Part shown: positions 8,617 through 17,813 of the stretch, piece after piece | Position numbering within the stretch: position 1 is the first letter of the stretch | Layout of the letters: each line of letters starts with the position of its first letter | Assembly (NCBI RefSeq): GCF_904848585.1 | Contig: NZ_CAJHCR010000001.1 | Location: 62,001 to 126,000, forward strand | Direction of reading: 5' to 3' | DNA length: 64,000 bases | Source: Paraburkholderia kirstenboschensis | GTDB taxonomy: Bacteria; Pseudomonadota; Gammaproteobacteria; Burkholderiales; Burkholderiaceae | The notes under the pieces: generated by a model | What the model was told of the DNA's origin: nothing | What the model saw: the letters and a program-made list of their open reading frames with translations, nothing else | Databases searched by the model: none | Position numbers and translations under genes: made by a program

Positions 8617-9542
8617 GCATCGACGCCTTGTGGATCGGGCAGGTCGCCATGGCCGCGCTCATGAACGTCGCGTTTGCATTCGCCGTCGGTTCGGCATTGC
8701 TTGGCGCGTGGCTCGCGAACGATGCCAAGGCGAAGATCGCGCCCGGGCGTCCCGCCTGGTTGCGCGCGCAACGTTCAATGCTGACTGCGAGCGTCGTACT
8801 GGTGCTCGCGGACCTCGGCTGGCTGTTGTATCAGGCGGCGTCGATGAGTGGCGTTGCGCTTCCCGCCGCGTTTGCCTTCATACCGACGGTGCTCACCCAG
8901 ACACATGTCGGCTACGGCTGGAGCGTTGCGTTCGCGGGCGCACTGGTGTTGCTCGGCACGGCAATGACGGGTCATAGCGGCATGTTGCGCAACGCGCTGC
9001 TGTGGCTCGCCGTGATTGCGATCGCCGCAGGCAAGGCGTCGCTCGGGCACGCGGTGGACGCTGGCCCCGCATCCGCGGCCATCGCAATGCAAACACTTCA
9101 TGTGCTCGTGACGAGCGTGTGGGGCGGCCTCGCGATCACGGCCGGGTTGGCCGTATTGCCGGCGCTCGGCACGTCGACCGCGCGCGGCATATTGATCCGT
9201 ACAGCGACGCAGGTGTCGAACGTGTCGGCGGTCGCGGTGGGCTTCGTGCTGCTCTCCGGCATCTTCAACGCGGTGCGCGGCTCGGGCGGCTCATTCGAGG
9301 CGATCGGGTCGAGCACATGGGGCCACGTGTTGATCCTCAAGCTTTCGCTCGTCGCGCTCGCGCTCGTGCTCGGCGGCCTGAACCGCTTTCTTGCGCTTCC
9401 GCGTCTGCGCCGGACTGCATCGACGATGGACGCCCATACGTTCGCCAACGTGCTTTATCTGGAAGCGCTTGCCATGATCGGCGTATTCGTCGCTGCTGCC
9501 GCGCTGTCGCATAGCGTGCCGGCGTTCGCGATGGTGAGCTGA
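8613..9542 (+). CDS. copD: copper resistance protein CopD family, inner-membrane
   Basis: A 309-residue integral membrane protein with about eight hydrophobic helices, matching the CopD family that takes copper from CopC across the inner membrane. Conserved histidines and methionines lie in or near membrane segments (TQTHVGYGWS, MTGHSGM, GHAVDAGP, MQTLHVLVTSVWGG, ALSHSVPAF). It starts inside the last codon of copC (ATGA overlap), so equal expression is expected. No copper-sensing regulator gene is next to it. Confidence 0.9.
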   Translation: MSIDALWIGQVAMAALMNVAFAFAVGSALLGAWLANDAKAKIAPGRPAWLRAQRSMLTASVVLVLADLGWLLYQAASMSGVALPAAFAFIPTVLTQTHVGYGWSVAFAGALVLLGTAMTGHSGMLRNALLWLAVIAIAAGKASLGHAVDAGPASAAIAMQTLHVLVTSVWGGLAITAGLAVLPALGTSTARGILIRTATQVSNVSAVAVGFVLLSGIFNAVRGSGGSFEAIGSSTWGHVLILKLSLVALALVLGGLNRFLALPRLRRTASTMDAHTFANVLYLEALAMIGVFVAAAALSHSVPAFAMVS

Positions 9543-9681
9543 GTTCGATACTCGAGATGGCCGGCGCCACGGCGCGGGCCATACTGTGAGTAGGCGTCGC
9601 GGCGCGTGCGGAAAAATGCGCTGCGCGGTTTCAACCTGCGGCGCGATAACCACGTACGCGATGCGTTGGCCGGCGAACCCG

Positions 9682-9966
9682 CTACTGCCCGGTATGTGAG
9701 AGCCGGGCTTTTGACCTTTGCGGTTCGAGCGTCTCCTCGGGAAACGTCTCCTGCGTCAATTCGCCGGCGTCGTTGAGCCATTGGCGGATCAGCCAGTTGC
9801 CCGATGCGAACAGCACAGGACCGCTGCACGCGACGGTCATTGCGCATCCGCCAGATTTGAGCTTAAGCACGTCGCCCATGCCGTATGTCGGCTTGGCGGC
9901 TCTGAAAGGTCGAGCAACTCGAACGAAGAACGGCATGTCGAGCATTCGACCGATCGACCAATTCAT
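9682..9966 (-). CDS. YodC-like (DUF2158-type) small protein
   Basis: A 94-residue protein whose middle (YGMGDVLKLKSGGCAMTV, then NDAGELTQETFPEETLEP) resembles the YodC/DUF2158 family: a short SH3-like barrel with the GDVV-LKSGGP-MTV core. The function of the family is unknown. ATG 9966 overlaps the TGA stop of the upstream membrane-protein gene (ATGA), suggesting translational coupling. AGGT lies 5 bases before this ATG. In-frame ATGs at 9945 and 9936 would give a shorter protein closer to the usual family length. The C-terminal RSKARLSHTGQ tail is not conserved-looking. Confidence 0.62.
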   Translation of the reverse strand: MNWSIGRMLDMPFFVRVARPFRAAKPTYGMGDVLKLKSGGCAMTVACSGPVLFASGNWLIRQWLNDAGELTQETFPEETLEPQRSKARLSHTGQ

Positions 9967-10265
9967 TCGAGACCTAGCCGATGACCGAGAATTGGCGCAA
10001 AAAATAGCGCGATTGCACAGCCAGCCACCTTGCCTTCGAATTCGGCGGCTGCTGCATGCGCGCCGTACACATGCATGAGCAGATCGGAAAGCTGCGGGAT
10101 GCAATACACGACGGCGGCGACGACAAACCATTTCTCGAGCGCCGCGATGCGCCAGCCGCGTTCATACGCGACGGCCGCGCCTATCACGCGAAGCACGCCG
10201 AACAGCACGAGCGCGCCGACGGCTGCCTGCTCGCGCAGCAGATAATCCGGAATGAATTCGCCCAT
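9963..10265 (-). CDS. small three-helix membrane protein, unknown function
   Basis: A 100-residue protein with three or four hydrophobic segments (QAAVGALVLFGVLRVIGAA, EKWFVVAAVVYCIPQL, VAGCAIALFFAPIL). ATG 10265 is preceded by GGGGAG at ideal distance, so this start is well supported; the longer frame to 10352 is not. It overlaps the YodC-like gene by 4 bases and is presumably co-expressed with it. I do not recognise the family. Confidence 0.62.
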   Translation of the reverse strand: MGEFIPDYLLREQAAVGALVLFGVLRVIGAAVAYERGWRIAALEKWFVVAAVVYCIPQLSDLLMHVYGAHAAAAEFEGKVAGCAIALFFAPILGHRLGLE

Positions 10266-10400
10266 GAGACTCCCCGATGCATTCGTTGTTCGGACGCATT
10301 TCAGCAAGGAGCAGGCCATGTATCTGTCTGATGCCGAACAAAGGGCAAGCAAGCCTTCAGGAAGGCGTGAGCGGGCGCGCTGTATTCCGTAACGACGCTC

Positions 10401-10430
10401 AAAAGAGGACGCCGCCCGCAGGCGGCGTCA
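10401..10430 (-). terminator. terminator after dgoD
   Basis: GACGCCGCC and GGCGGCGTC form a perfect 9-bp stem around a 4-base loop. On the minus strand it is followed by CTCTTTTG. It lies 22 bp past the stop codon of the galactonate dehydratase gene. Confidence 0.75.
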
Positions 10431-10451
10431 GTCAACGAGCGAGTGATGCGA

Positions 10452-11600
10452 TTACCACTCGGCGACGCTGCCGTCCGCGTGACGCCAAACCGGATTGCGC
10501 CAGCGGTGACCGACCTTCGCCATCTCGCGCACTTTCTCCTCGTTCACTTCGATTCCGAGGCCCGGGCCTTGTGGAATGGACACGAAGCCGTCTTCATATT
10601 TGAAGACTTCCGGGTTCCTGATGTAGTCGAGCAGGTCGTTGCCCTGGTTGTAGTGAATACCGAGGCTCTGTTCCTGGATGAACGCGTTGTAGCTCACCGC
10701 GTCAATCTGCAGACAGGTGGCCAGTGCAATCGGGCCGAGCGGGCAGTGCAACGCGAGCGCGACGTCGTAGGCTTCGGCCATCGACGCGATCTTGCGGCAC
10801 TCGGTGATCCCGCCCGCGTGCGACGCGTCCGGCTGAATGATGTCGACGTAGCCGCCGGACAGAATGTGCTTGAAGTCCCAGCGCGAATAGAGACGCTCGC
10901 CCAGTGCAATCGGCGTGTTCGTCTGATTGACGATGTCACGCAACGCTTCTGCATTCTCCGAAAGCACCGGCTCTTCGATGAAGAGCAGCTTGTACGGGTC
11001 GAGTTCTTTCGCCAGCACCTTGGCCATGGGCTTATGCACGCGGCCATGAAAGTCTACGCCGATGCCGATGTTCGGTCCGACCGCCTCGCGCACCGCCGCG
11101 ACGTTGTTGATGACGCCTTGCACCTTGTCGAAGGTGTCGATGATCTGCAGTTCTTCGGAGCCGTTCATCTTGATGGCCTTGAAGCCGCGTTCAACCACGG
11201 CGCGCGCGTTGTTCGCGACGTCGCTCGGACGGTCTCCGCCGATCCACGAATACACCTTGATCCGGTCACGCACCTGGCCGCCGAGCAACGCGTGCACCGG
11301 CACGCCGTGATGTTTGCCCTTGATGTCCCATAGCGCCTGGTCGACGCCGGCAATCGCGCTCATCGTGATCGGACCGCCGCGATAGAACCCTGCGCGATAC
11401 ATGACCTGCCAGTGGTCTTCGATCAGAAGCGGGTCTTTGCCGATCAGATAGTCCGACAACTCTTCGACCGCTGCAGCGACCGTATGCGCGCGGCCCTCGA
11501 CTACCGGCTCGCCCCAGCCGACGATGCCTTCGTCGGTCTCGATCTTCAGGAAGCACCAGCGCGGTGGAACGATGAAAGTTTCGAGCTTGGTGATTTTCAT
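10452..11600 (-). CDS. dgoD: D-galactonate dehydratase (enolase superfamily)
   Basis: A 382-residue mandelate-racemase-like enzyme that dehydrates D-galactonate to 2-dehydro-3-deoxy-galactonate, the entry step of the De Ley-Doudoroff route. Metal and acid/base residues are in the family positions: D183 and H185 in GVDFHGR, the EEP glutamate, the glutamate of ALGERLYSR, and the histidine of ALHCPLGP. Length equals the E. coli enzyme. ATG 11600 follows GGAG by 9 bases. It is divergent from a GntR/FCD regulator, with an 18-bp palindrome between them. The kinase, aldolase and transporter of the pathway are not in this window. Confidence 0.94.
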   Translation of the reverse strand: MKITKLETFIVPPRWCFLKIETDEGIVGWGEPVVEGRAHTVAAAVEELSDYLIGKDPLLIEDHWQVMYRAGFYRGGPITMSAIAGVDQALWDIKGKHHGVPVHALLGGQVRDRIKVYSWIGGDRPSDVANNARAVVERGFKAIKMNGSEELQIIDTFDKVQGVINNVAAVREAVGPNIGIGVDFHGRVHKPMAKVLAKELDPYKLLFIEEPVLSENAEALRDIVNQTNTPIALGERLYSRWDFKHILSGGYVDIIQPDASHAGGITECRKIASMAEAYDVALALHCPLGPIALATCLQIDAVSYNAFIQEQSLGIHYNQGNDLLDYIRNPEVFKYEDGFVSIPQGPGLGIEVNEEKVREMAKVGHRWRNPVWRHADGSVAEW

Positions 11601-11665
11601 ATCGTGCGTCTCCGATCGCGTGCCAGATATTCGAGGATTCTCATGCTACAACAAAAGGCCGCTAC

Positions 11666-11683
11666 AGTACTATTAATAGTACT
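11666..11683 (+). promoter_or_regulatory. 18-bp perfect palindrome, likely operator of the dgo regulator
   Basis: AGTACTATTAATAGTACT reads the same on both strands. It lies between the divergent dgoD and the GntR/FCD gene, 66 bp before dgoD and about 42 bp before the proposed regulator start. FCD-type GntR regulators bind short palindromes in such spacers and are released by a sugar acid, here presumably galactonate. Confidence 0.7.
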
Positions 11684-11724
11684 ATTCGCCACATGTTGAG
11701 CGGCGACGCCGCAAGGAGGAAGCT

Positions 11725-12402
11725 ATTCAGCACGATCTGCATGGTCGCGTCGCCCATAGGCTGGCTACTGCGATTCTGCGCGGCGAGTACGCGCCTGATT
11801 CGATCCTGCCGCGTGAAGCGGAGTTAATGGACGCGTTCGGCGTGAGCCGCACGGTGTTGCGCGAGGCGCTGCGCACGCTGACATCGAAAGGGTTGATCGA
11901 ATCGCGCCCGCGCGTGGGCACGCGGGTGCGGCCACGACACGCGTGGAACCTGCTCGATGTCGACGTGCTCGACTGGTATTCGCGCGTCGCCGAGCCGATG
12001 CAGTTCGCGCTCAAGCTGCAGGAAATGCGGGAGATGATTGAGCCATATGCCGCGGGTCTAGCGGCTGCTTCACATTCCGACGATACATTCGGCGCACTTG
12101 CGGCCGCTCACGCCGCGATGGCCGGTGCACGCAACGTCGACGAATGGGTGCGGGCCGATCTGCAATTTCACCTGAGCGTGCTGGTCGCGTGCAGCAACGA
12201 ATTGCTGATACCGCTCGGCACGCTGATCGAGCGCACGCTCGAGGCACAGCTTCGGCTGAATGCGAAACGCGCGGACGTCTTCAACGCTTCGCTCGCCGAA
12301 CATACGGCGGTATTCCAGGCGATTCGCGACCGCGACGCGGACGCGGCTCGCGACGCAATGGCACGCCTGCTCAGCGTGACGCGCGCTCGCATCGAGGCGT
12401 GA
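11725..12402 (+). CDS. dgoR: GntR/FadR family (FCD) regulator, probable galactonate regulator; ATT start or frameshift
   Basis: A ~225-residue regulator with an N-terminal winged helix (LHGRVAHRL, LPREAELMDAFGVSRTVL, GLIESRPRVGTRV) and a C-terminal FCD ligand domain with the family's metal-type histidines in LQFHLSV and LAEHTAV. The first in-frame ATG (11827) falls inside the helix-turn-helix, and a stop lies upstream at 11677. Between them there is no ATG, GTG or TTG. A strong Shine-Dalgarno AAGGAGG sits 5 bases before ATT at 11725, and starting there gives the N-terminal length of the E. coli DgoR as I recall it. A one-base loss after ATG 11693, real or a sequencing error, is the alternative. 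Likely represses dgoD until galactonate appears. Confidence 0.8.
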   Translation: MQHDLHGRVAHRLATAILRGEYAPDSILPREAELMDAFGVSRTVLREALRTLTSKGLIESRPRVGTRVRPRHAWNLLDVDVLDWYSRVAEPMQFALKLQEMREMIEPYAAGLAAASHSDDTFGALAAAHAAMAGARNVDEWVRADLQFHLSVLVACSNELLIPLGTLIERTLEAQLRLNAKRADVFNASLAEHTAVFQAIRDRDADAARDAMARLLSVTRARIEA

Positions 12403-12410
12403 GCAGTTCA

Positions 12411-12681
12411 TCGCCGCATGCGCCGTCGACGCGTCTTGCGTCTTCTGCGCAGGGCGGATCATCCGCAGTAGTGGAATGAGCAGCAGGGTCGCGACAGTGA
12501 ACATCAGCTTGAAGTCGTTCAGATAAGCGATCGTTGTCGCTTGCTGCGCGACCGACGCGTTCAGTGCCGCCGTGTCGCGGTTCGTGCCGCTGGCGAACAT
12601 CGGCTGGAACGCCGGGTTCAACGGCGTCACAGTGGCCGCGAGGTCTGCGTGTGAACGATGCAGACTGGCGCAGCCGGCATC
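12411..12681 (-). pseudogene. remnant of a DHA2-family (EmrB/QacA-like) efflux transporter, C-terminal end only
   Basis: On the minus strand the frame reads HRSHADLAATVTPLNP, then AALNASVAQQATTIAYL, then NDFKLMFTVATLLLIPLL. This is the typical extreme C-terminal segment of EmrB-type 14-TM drug exporters (periplasmic loop plus last helix). No start codon or upstream transporter sequence exists: upstream the sequence enters the next gene's 3' end, and downstream the frame runs into antisense of the regulator. It is therefore a decayed fragment left by a deletion. Confidence 0.6.
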
Positions 12682-12690
12682 GGTGGCTTT

Positions 12691-13041
12691 TTATTTCGCT
12701 TCGGAGCCTGTAGCCGTGCCCGACGGCGGCGCAAGTTCATAGCAGCCCGGCGCGTTTTTGCCCGCTTCCTTGCCGGCTTCCGGCCCTTGTGGATCTATGC
12801 ATTTGAAAGCGCTCTGATCGCGCTGGACATAGATGGTGTCGGCGGGGCCGCCGACGCCGCGAGGTGTATTGACGACGGCGACGATCTTGTAGCCGTTCTG
12901 CAGGAGTGTCGACAATGTGGTCTGGCTTGCGCGCCACTGATTGTCAGTCGGCGTTTGCGCCAGAACGGCAGTGGCGGAAGCGGCGCCGAGAAGCGCGATC
13001 GATGCGGCGGCAATGGCGCGCGCGGCGGTGCGGAACGTCAT
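12691..13041 (-). CDS. small exported protein of unknown function
   Basis: A 116-residue protein with a clear signal peptide (residues 1-28, cut after AVLAQ or just before). The mature part (WRASQTTLSTLLQNGYKIV, then IYVQRDQSAFKC and PGCYELAPP) has two cysteines that could form a disulfide. ATG 13041 is preceded by AAGGAGG at good distance. The shape resembles small Burkholderiales periplasmic proteins with a repeated 'TLSxLLQxGYKIV' strand-helix start, but no function is known to me. It lies downstream of tRNA-Met beyond a terminator. Confidence 0.72.
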   Translation of the reverse strand: MTFRTAARAIAAASIALLGAASATAVLAQTPTDNQWRASQTTLSTLLQNGYKIVAVVNTPRGVGGPADTIYVQRDQSAFKCIDPQGPEAGKEAGKNAPGCYELAPPSGTATGSEAK

Positions 13042-13102
13042 CAAGAAACCTCCTTGAAGTTGCGGGTGTCGCTGTCGGCACGGAATGCGGACAGCCAGAA
13101 AC

Positions 13103-13140
13103 AAAAAAGCCGCTGAACCTTGCGGATCAGCGGCTTTTTC
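13103..13140 (-). terminator. terminator after tRNA-Met (bidirectional shape)
   Basis: GCCGCTGA (13109-13116) and TCAGCGGC (13127-13134) pair perfectly, with an A run before and a T run after. On the minus strand it lies 8 bp past the 3' end of the tRNA and so should end its transcript. Confidence 0.88.
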
Positions 13141-13147
13141 TTGCAAC

Positions 13148-13224
<77 letters not shown>

Positions 13225-13309
13225 GAAAGAAGCGAGATTATGAGGATAGCACCGAGGGCTGTCAACCCCCGGCACCCAACTTTTTCAGTTGCCGCCTGTG
13301 CGAGGCGTC

Positions 13310-14968
13310 TCAATCCTTGGCGTAGATGTCCGAGTCTTTAGTTTCGCGGACGAACAGCATGCCGATCACGAAGGTAATGAGCGCAATCACGATCGGATAC
13401 CACAAGCCCGAGTAGATATTGCCCTTCGCCGCGACGATCGCGAACGCCGTGGCCGGCAGGAAGCCGCCGAACCAGCCGTTGCCGATGTGATACGGCAGCG
13501 ACATCGACGTATAGCGGATCCGCGTGGGGAACATCTCGACCAGCATCGCCGCAATCGGTCCGTAGACCATCGTCACGTAGATCACGAGGATCGTCAGGAT
13601 CACCACGCTCATCGGCCAGTTGATCTGCGAAGAATCGGCCTTCGGCGGATAGCCGGCGGACTTCAGCGTCGTCGAGAGCGACTTGTCGAACGCCTTGCCC
13701 TGATCTTTGGCGTCGGCGGCTTTGCCGTCATAGGTGGAGACCACCGTATCGCCGACCTTGATCTGCGCAAGCGTGCCCGCCGGCGCCGCGACGTTCTCGT
13801 AGTTCAAGCCGGACTTCGAAAGCGCGCTCTTCGCGATGTCGCACGAACTCGTGAACTTCGACGTGCCGACCGGATTGAACTGGAACGAGCATTCGTCCGG
13901 GTTCGCGATCACGACGATCGGCGCCTTCGCCGTGGCCGTTTCGAGCGCCGGGTTGACGTAGTGCGTCAGCGCCTTGAACAGCGGGAAGTACGTGAGTGCG
14001 GCGATCAACAGGCCGGCCATGATGATCGGCTTGCGGCCGATGCGGTCCGACAGCGAGCCGAAGAACAGGAAGAAGGGCGTGCCGATCAGAAGCGCAATGG
14101 CGATCATGATGTTGGCCGTCGCGCCGTCCACCTTCAGCGTCTGCGTCAGGAAGAACAGCGTGTAGAACTGGCCCGTGTACCAGACCACCGCCTGGCCGGC
14201 GGTCAGGCCGATCAGCGCGAGAATCACGACCTTCAGGTTCTTCCACTGGCCGAACGCCTCCGAAAGCGGCGCCTTGGACGTCTTGCCTTCGGCCTTGATG
14301 CGCTCGAACACCGGCGATTCGTGCAGTTGCAGGCGAATCCACACCGAAACACCCAGCAGGAGGATCGACGCAATGAACGGAATCCGCCAGCCCCAGGCGC
14401 CGAACGCGTCTTCGCCCATTGCCGTGCGCACGCCGAGAATGACCAGCAGCGAGAGGAACAGGCCGAGCGTGGCAGTCGTCTGGATCCACGCGGTGTAGAA
14501 GCCGCGACGTCCCGGCGGCGCGTGTTCGGCCACATAGGTTGCAGCGCCGCCATATTCGCCGCCGAGCGCGAGGCCCTGCAGCATGCGCATCGCGATAAAA
14601 ATCACCGGCGAGGCAATGCCGATCGCCGCATAGCCGGGCAGGAAGCCGACGAGGAAGGTCGACAGACCCATGATCACGATCGTGACGAGGAACGTGTACT
14701 TGCGGCCGACCATGTCGCCGAGCCGCCCGAACACCACCGCGCCGAACGGCCGCACCGCGAAGCCCGCGGCGAAACTGAGCAGCGTGAAGATGAAGCCCGC
14801 AGTCGGATTGACGCCCGAGAAAAAGCTCTTGCTGATAAAGGCCGCGAGCGAACCGGCCAGATAGAAGTCGTACCACTCGAAAACCGTACCTAGCGACGAC
14901 GCGAAGATCACCCGCTTCTCATCGCGCGTCATGGGTACGGGCGAAATGTGTCCGCCTACGGTAGCCAT
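13310..14968 (-). CDS. MHS-family MFS metabolite:H+ symporter with a large extracytoplasmic loop
   Basis: A 552-residue major-facilitator transporter of the metabolite:H+ symporter group (ShiA/KgtP/ProP-like). Features: FEWYDFYLAGSLA in TM1, RPFGAVVFGRLGDMVGRK between TM2 and TM3, RMLQGLALGGEYGGAATYVAEHAP, and SDRIGRKP in the second half. Substrates of the group are organic acids, shikimate or osmolytes. It is ~110 residues longer than E. coli relatives because of a hydrophilic insert at about residues 345-460, between two membrane helices, containing two cysteines (PDECSF, SSCDIAK). It follows the TctDE-like two-component genes in the same direction after 218 bp with no other gene. Confidence 0.88.
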   Translation of the reverse strand: MATVGGHISPVPMTRDEKRVIFASSLGTVFEWYDFYLAGSLAAFISKSFFSGVNPTAGFIFTLLSFAAGFAVRPFGAVVFGRLGDMVGRKYTFLVTIVIMGLSTFLVGFLPGYAAIGIASPVIFIAMRMLQGLALGGEYGGAATYVAEHAPPGRRGFYTAWIQTTATLGLFLSLLVILGVRTAMGEDAFGAWGWRIPFIASILLLGVSVWIRLQLHESPVFERIKAEGKTSKAPLSEAFGQWKNLKVVILALIGLTAGQAVVWYTGQFYTLFFLTQTLKVDGATANIMIAIALLIGTPFFLFFGSLSDRIGRKPIIMAGLLIAALTYFPLFKALTHYVNPALETATAKAPIVVIANPDECSFQFNPVGTSKFTSSCDIAKSALSKSGLNYENVAAPAGTLAQIKVGDTVVSTYDGKAADAKDQGKAFDKSLSTTLKSAGYPPKADSSQINWPMSVVILTILVIYVTMVYGPIAAMLVEMFPTRIRYTSMSLPYHIGNGWFGGFLPATAFAIVAAKGNIYSGLWYPIVIALITFVIGMLFVRETKDSDIYAKD

Positions 14969-15186
14969 ATGTCGTCTCCAATATTGATATACACGCGGTG
15001 CGCCGGCCCGCGGCGTTCCCGTGCAACCGATTATTGGAGTGAAAACTTACGGCCTTCTGACATGAACGGCTGCAGCCACAGCTTTCGACACGACGGCGGA
15101 TCGTTGAGAAGATCCGCTAATTCGCGTTGAACGCCGCCTAGCTGGGTATGAACGCCGTCTATCTCGCCATTTTGTGCTCGTTGCCG

Positions 15187-16734
15187 TCAGTTCGCGTTAG
15201 GGTAAGTCCTGCCCCGCTCCAGCACATGCAAACTGACACGCACGAGCGTTCCTGCGAGCCGCGGCGAGTTCTGATAGACGTTGTCGCCGATAACCAGTTC
15301 GCCACCATGCATCGTCGCAATCTCGCGGACGATAGCAAGCCCGAGGCCGCTGCCATCGCCCTCGCGGCCGAGAATCCGGTAGAACCGCTCGATCACTCGC
15401 GAACGTTCGGCCACGGGAATGCCGAGACCTGTGTCTTCCACTTCCAGATGCACGAGCCGCGCGGCTTTCTCGTGCCTCACTCTGACCGTGATGCGGCCGC
15501 CCGCCGGCGTATAGCGAATGGCGTTGTCGATCAGATTCGACAACATCTCGCGCAGCATGACGGGATTGCCTTCCACTTCGACGGGCTCGTCCGGCGCTTC
15601 GTAGCCCAGGTCCATCTGCTTGGCGAGCGCGGCCTGCACCCAGTCGCGCACGGCGTTGCGCGCGACTTCCGCGACTTCCACCGGCGTAAAAATCTGCCCG
15701 GACATGCGGTTTTCCGCGCGCGCGAGCGCCAGCAACTGCGTGACGAGGCGCGCCGCATGTTCTGAACTCGTCGCGATCTGTTCGAGCGAGCGGTGCACTT
15801 CCGCCGACGCGTCCTGCCGCAGCGCCAGCTCCGCCTGGGTTCGCAGGCCGGCGAGCGGCGTTTTCATCTGATGCGCGGCGTCGGCGATAAAGCGCTTTTG
15901 CAATTCCATGTTCTGTTCGAGGCGCGTCAGCAGATCGTTGAACGACGTCACGAGCGGCTCGATTTCCGGCGGCGCGCGACGCGCCTCCAGCGGCGACAGG
16001 TCGTCGGGGCGCCGCGCGCGGATATGCGCCTGCAATGCGTGCAGCGGCGCGAGACCGCGCGACAGGCCGAACCACACGAGCAGGATGGCGAGCGGCAGGA
16101 TCACGAACTGCGGCAGGATCACGCCTTTGATGATGTCGTTGGCAAGCTGACTGCGTTTGTCGAGCGTCTCGGCGACCTGCACGAGCACGGGCTCCGCGCC
16201 GGGCGTCTGCGGAAACTCGACCGTCGTATAAGCCACGCGGATGTCGTTGCCGCGCAGCATGTCGTCGCGAAATGCGACGAGCCCCGGTTGCGGCCGGTCG
16301 TCTTCGTGCGGCAGCGGCATGTCGCGCTCGCCCGCCACCAGTTCGCCTCGCGTGCCGAGCACCTGATAGAAAACACTGTCCACGTTGTCCGTGCGCAGAA
16401 AGTCGCGCGTGGAATCGGGCAGCGTCAGCTCGGCCACGCCGTTGACCGGATGGATCTGGCGCGCGAGCACATAGGCGTCGGTTTCGAGCGCACGATCGAA
16501 CGGTCCGTTCGCGATCGACTTGGCGACCAGATAAGTCACCGCGAGGCTCATCGGCCACAGCAGCAGGAGCGGCGCGAGCATCCAGTCGAGAATTTCGCCG
16601 AACAGCGAGCGCGGGCGGGTTTCGGCGACGGCTTCGGCTTCGTCGGGCGGGGCGAACGGATTGGCGTAGCGCTCGTCGCGCGCCTCGTCGAGGTCCGCGG
16701 CGCGGGCCGTCGCGCGATCAGCGCGTGCGGACAT
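15187..16734 (-). CDS. sensor histidine kinase, TctE-like
   Basis: A 515-residue membrane sensor kinase. A cytoplasmic N-tail is followed by TM1 (about 51-71), a periplasmic sensor of ~135 residues, TM2 (about 203-224), a HAMP-like linker, the H box IADAAHQMKTPLAGL with phosphorylated His288, and a HATPase domain with N box NLIDNAIRYTP and G boxes DTGLGIP and GSGLGLAI. The domain order and DUF-like short periplasmic region match TctE-type tricarboxylate sensors. Its start lies 9 bp after the stop of the regulator gene, so the two form one operon. The MFS gene follows; organic-acid sensing controlling that transporter is an inference. Confidence 0.9.
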   Translation of the reverse strand: MSARADRATARAADLDEARDERYANPFAPPDEAEAVAETRPRSLFGEILDWMLAPLLLLWPMSLAVTYLVAKSIANGPFDRALETDAYVLARQIHPVNGVAELTLPDSTRDFLRTDNVDSVFYQVLGTRGELVAGERDMPLPHEDDRPQPGLVAFRDDMLRGNDIRVAYTTVEFPQTPGAEPVLVQVAETLDKRSQLANDIIKGVILPQFVILPLAILLVWFGLSRGLAPLHALQAHIRARRPDDLSPLEARRAPPEIEPLVTSFNDLLTRLEQNMELQKRFIADAAHQMKTPLAGLRTQAELALRQDASAEVHRSLEQIATSSEHAARLVTQLLALARAENRMSGQIFTPVEVAEVARNAVRDWVQAALAKQMDLGYEAPDEPVEVEGNPVMLREMLSNLIDNAIRYTPAGGRITVRVRHEKAARLVHLEVEDTGLGIPVAERSRVIERFYRILGREGDGSGLGLAIVREIATMHGGELVIGDNVYQNSPRLAGTLVRVSLHVLERGRTYPNAN

Positions 16735-16743
16735 GGGCGTGCT

Positions 16744-17577
<834 letters not shown>

Positions 17578-17715
17578 GGTGCGCCAGCTCAAGGCTTGGC
17601 CGGCACCTCGGGTGTCCCCGCGGCGCACAGCGGTCTCCGAAAATTATTGTGGGTGGTTTCGGCAGCGCGACGGTAAAAATGCGCGTTCGCATGAGAATCG
17701 CGCTTGCCAAAACTA

Positions 17716-17731
17716 CTGTTTTTTTATACAG
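17716..17731 (+). promoter_or_regulatory. LexA (SOS) box upstream of recA
   Basis: CTGTTTTTTTATACAG fits the LexA consensus CTG-N10-CAG. It lies 83 bp before the recA start, and the TATACA at its right side may be part of the -10 element. This predicts DNA-damage induction of recA-recX. Confidence 0.85.
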
Positions 17732-17813
17732 TGTCTGGGTTTCGTGTGCTGTCCTTCAAAAGGTGGGCCGCACATCTGCCTCAGACGCCGTTCATCATAG
17801 CAAAGGACGATTC

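Noticed and set aside
12070..12630. 186-codon minus-strand open frame spanning the dgo regulator
   Set aside because: Only its N-terminal ~60 codons resemble an EmrB-type tail and are annotated as a remnant; the rest is antisense to the regulator gene.
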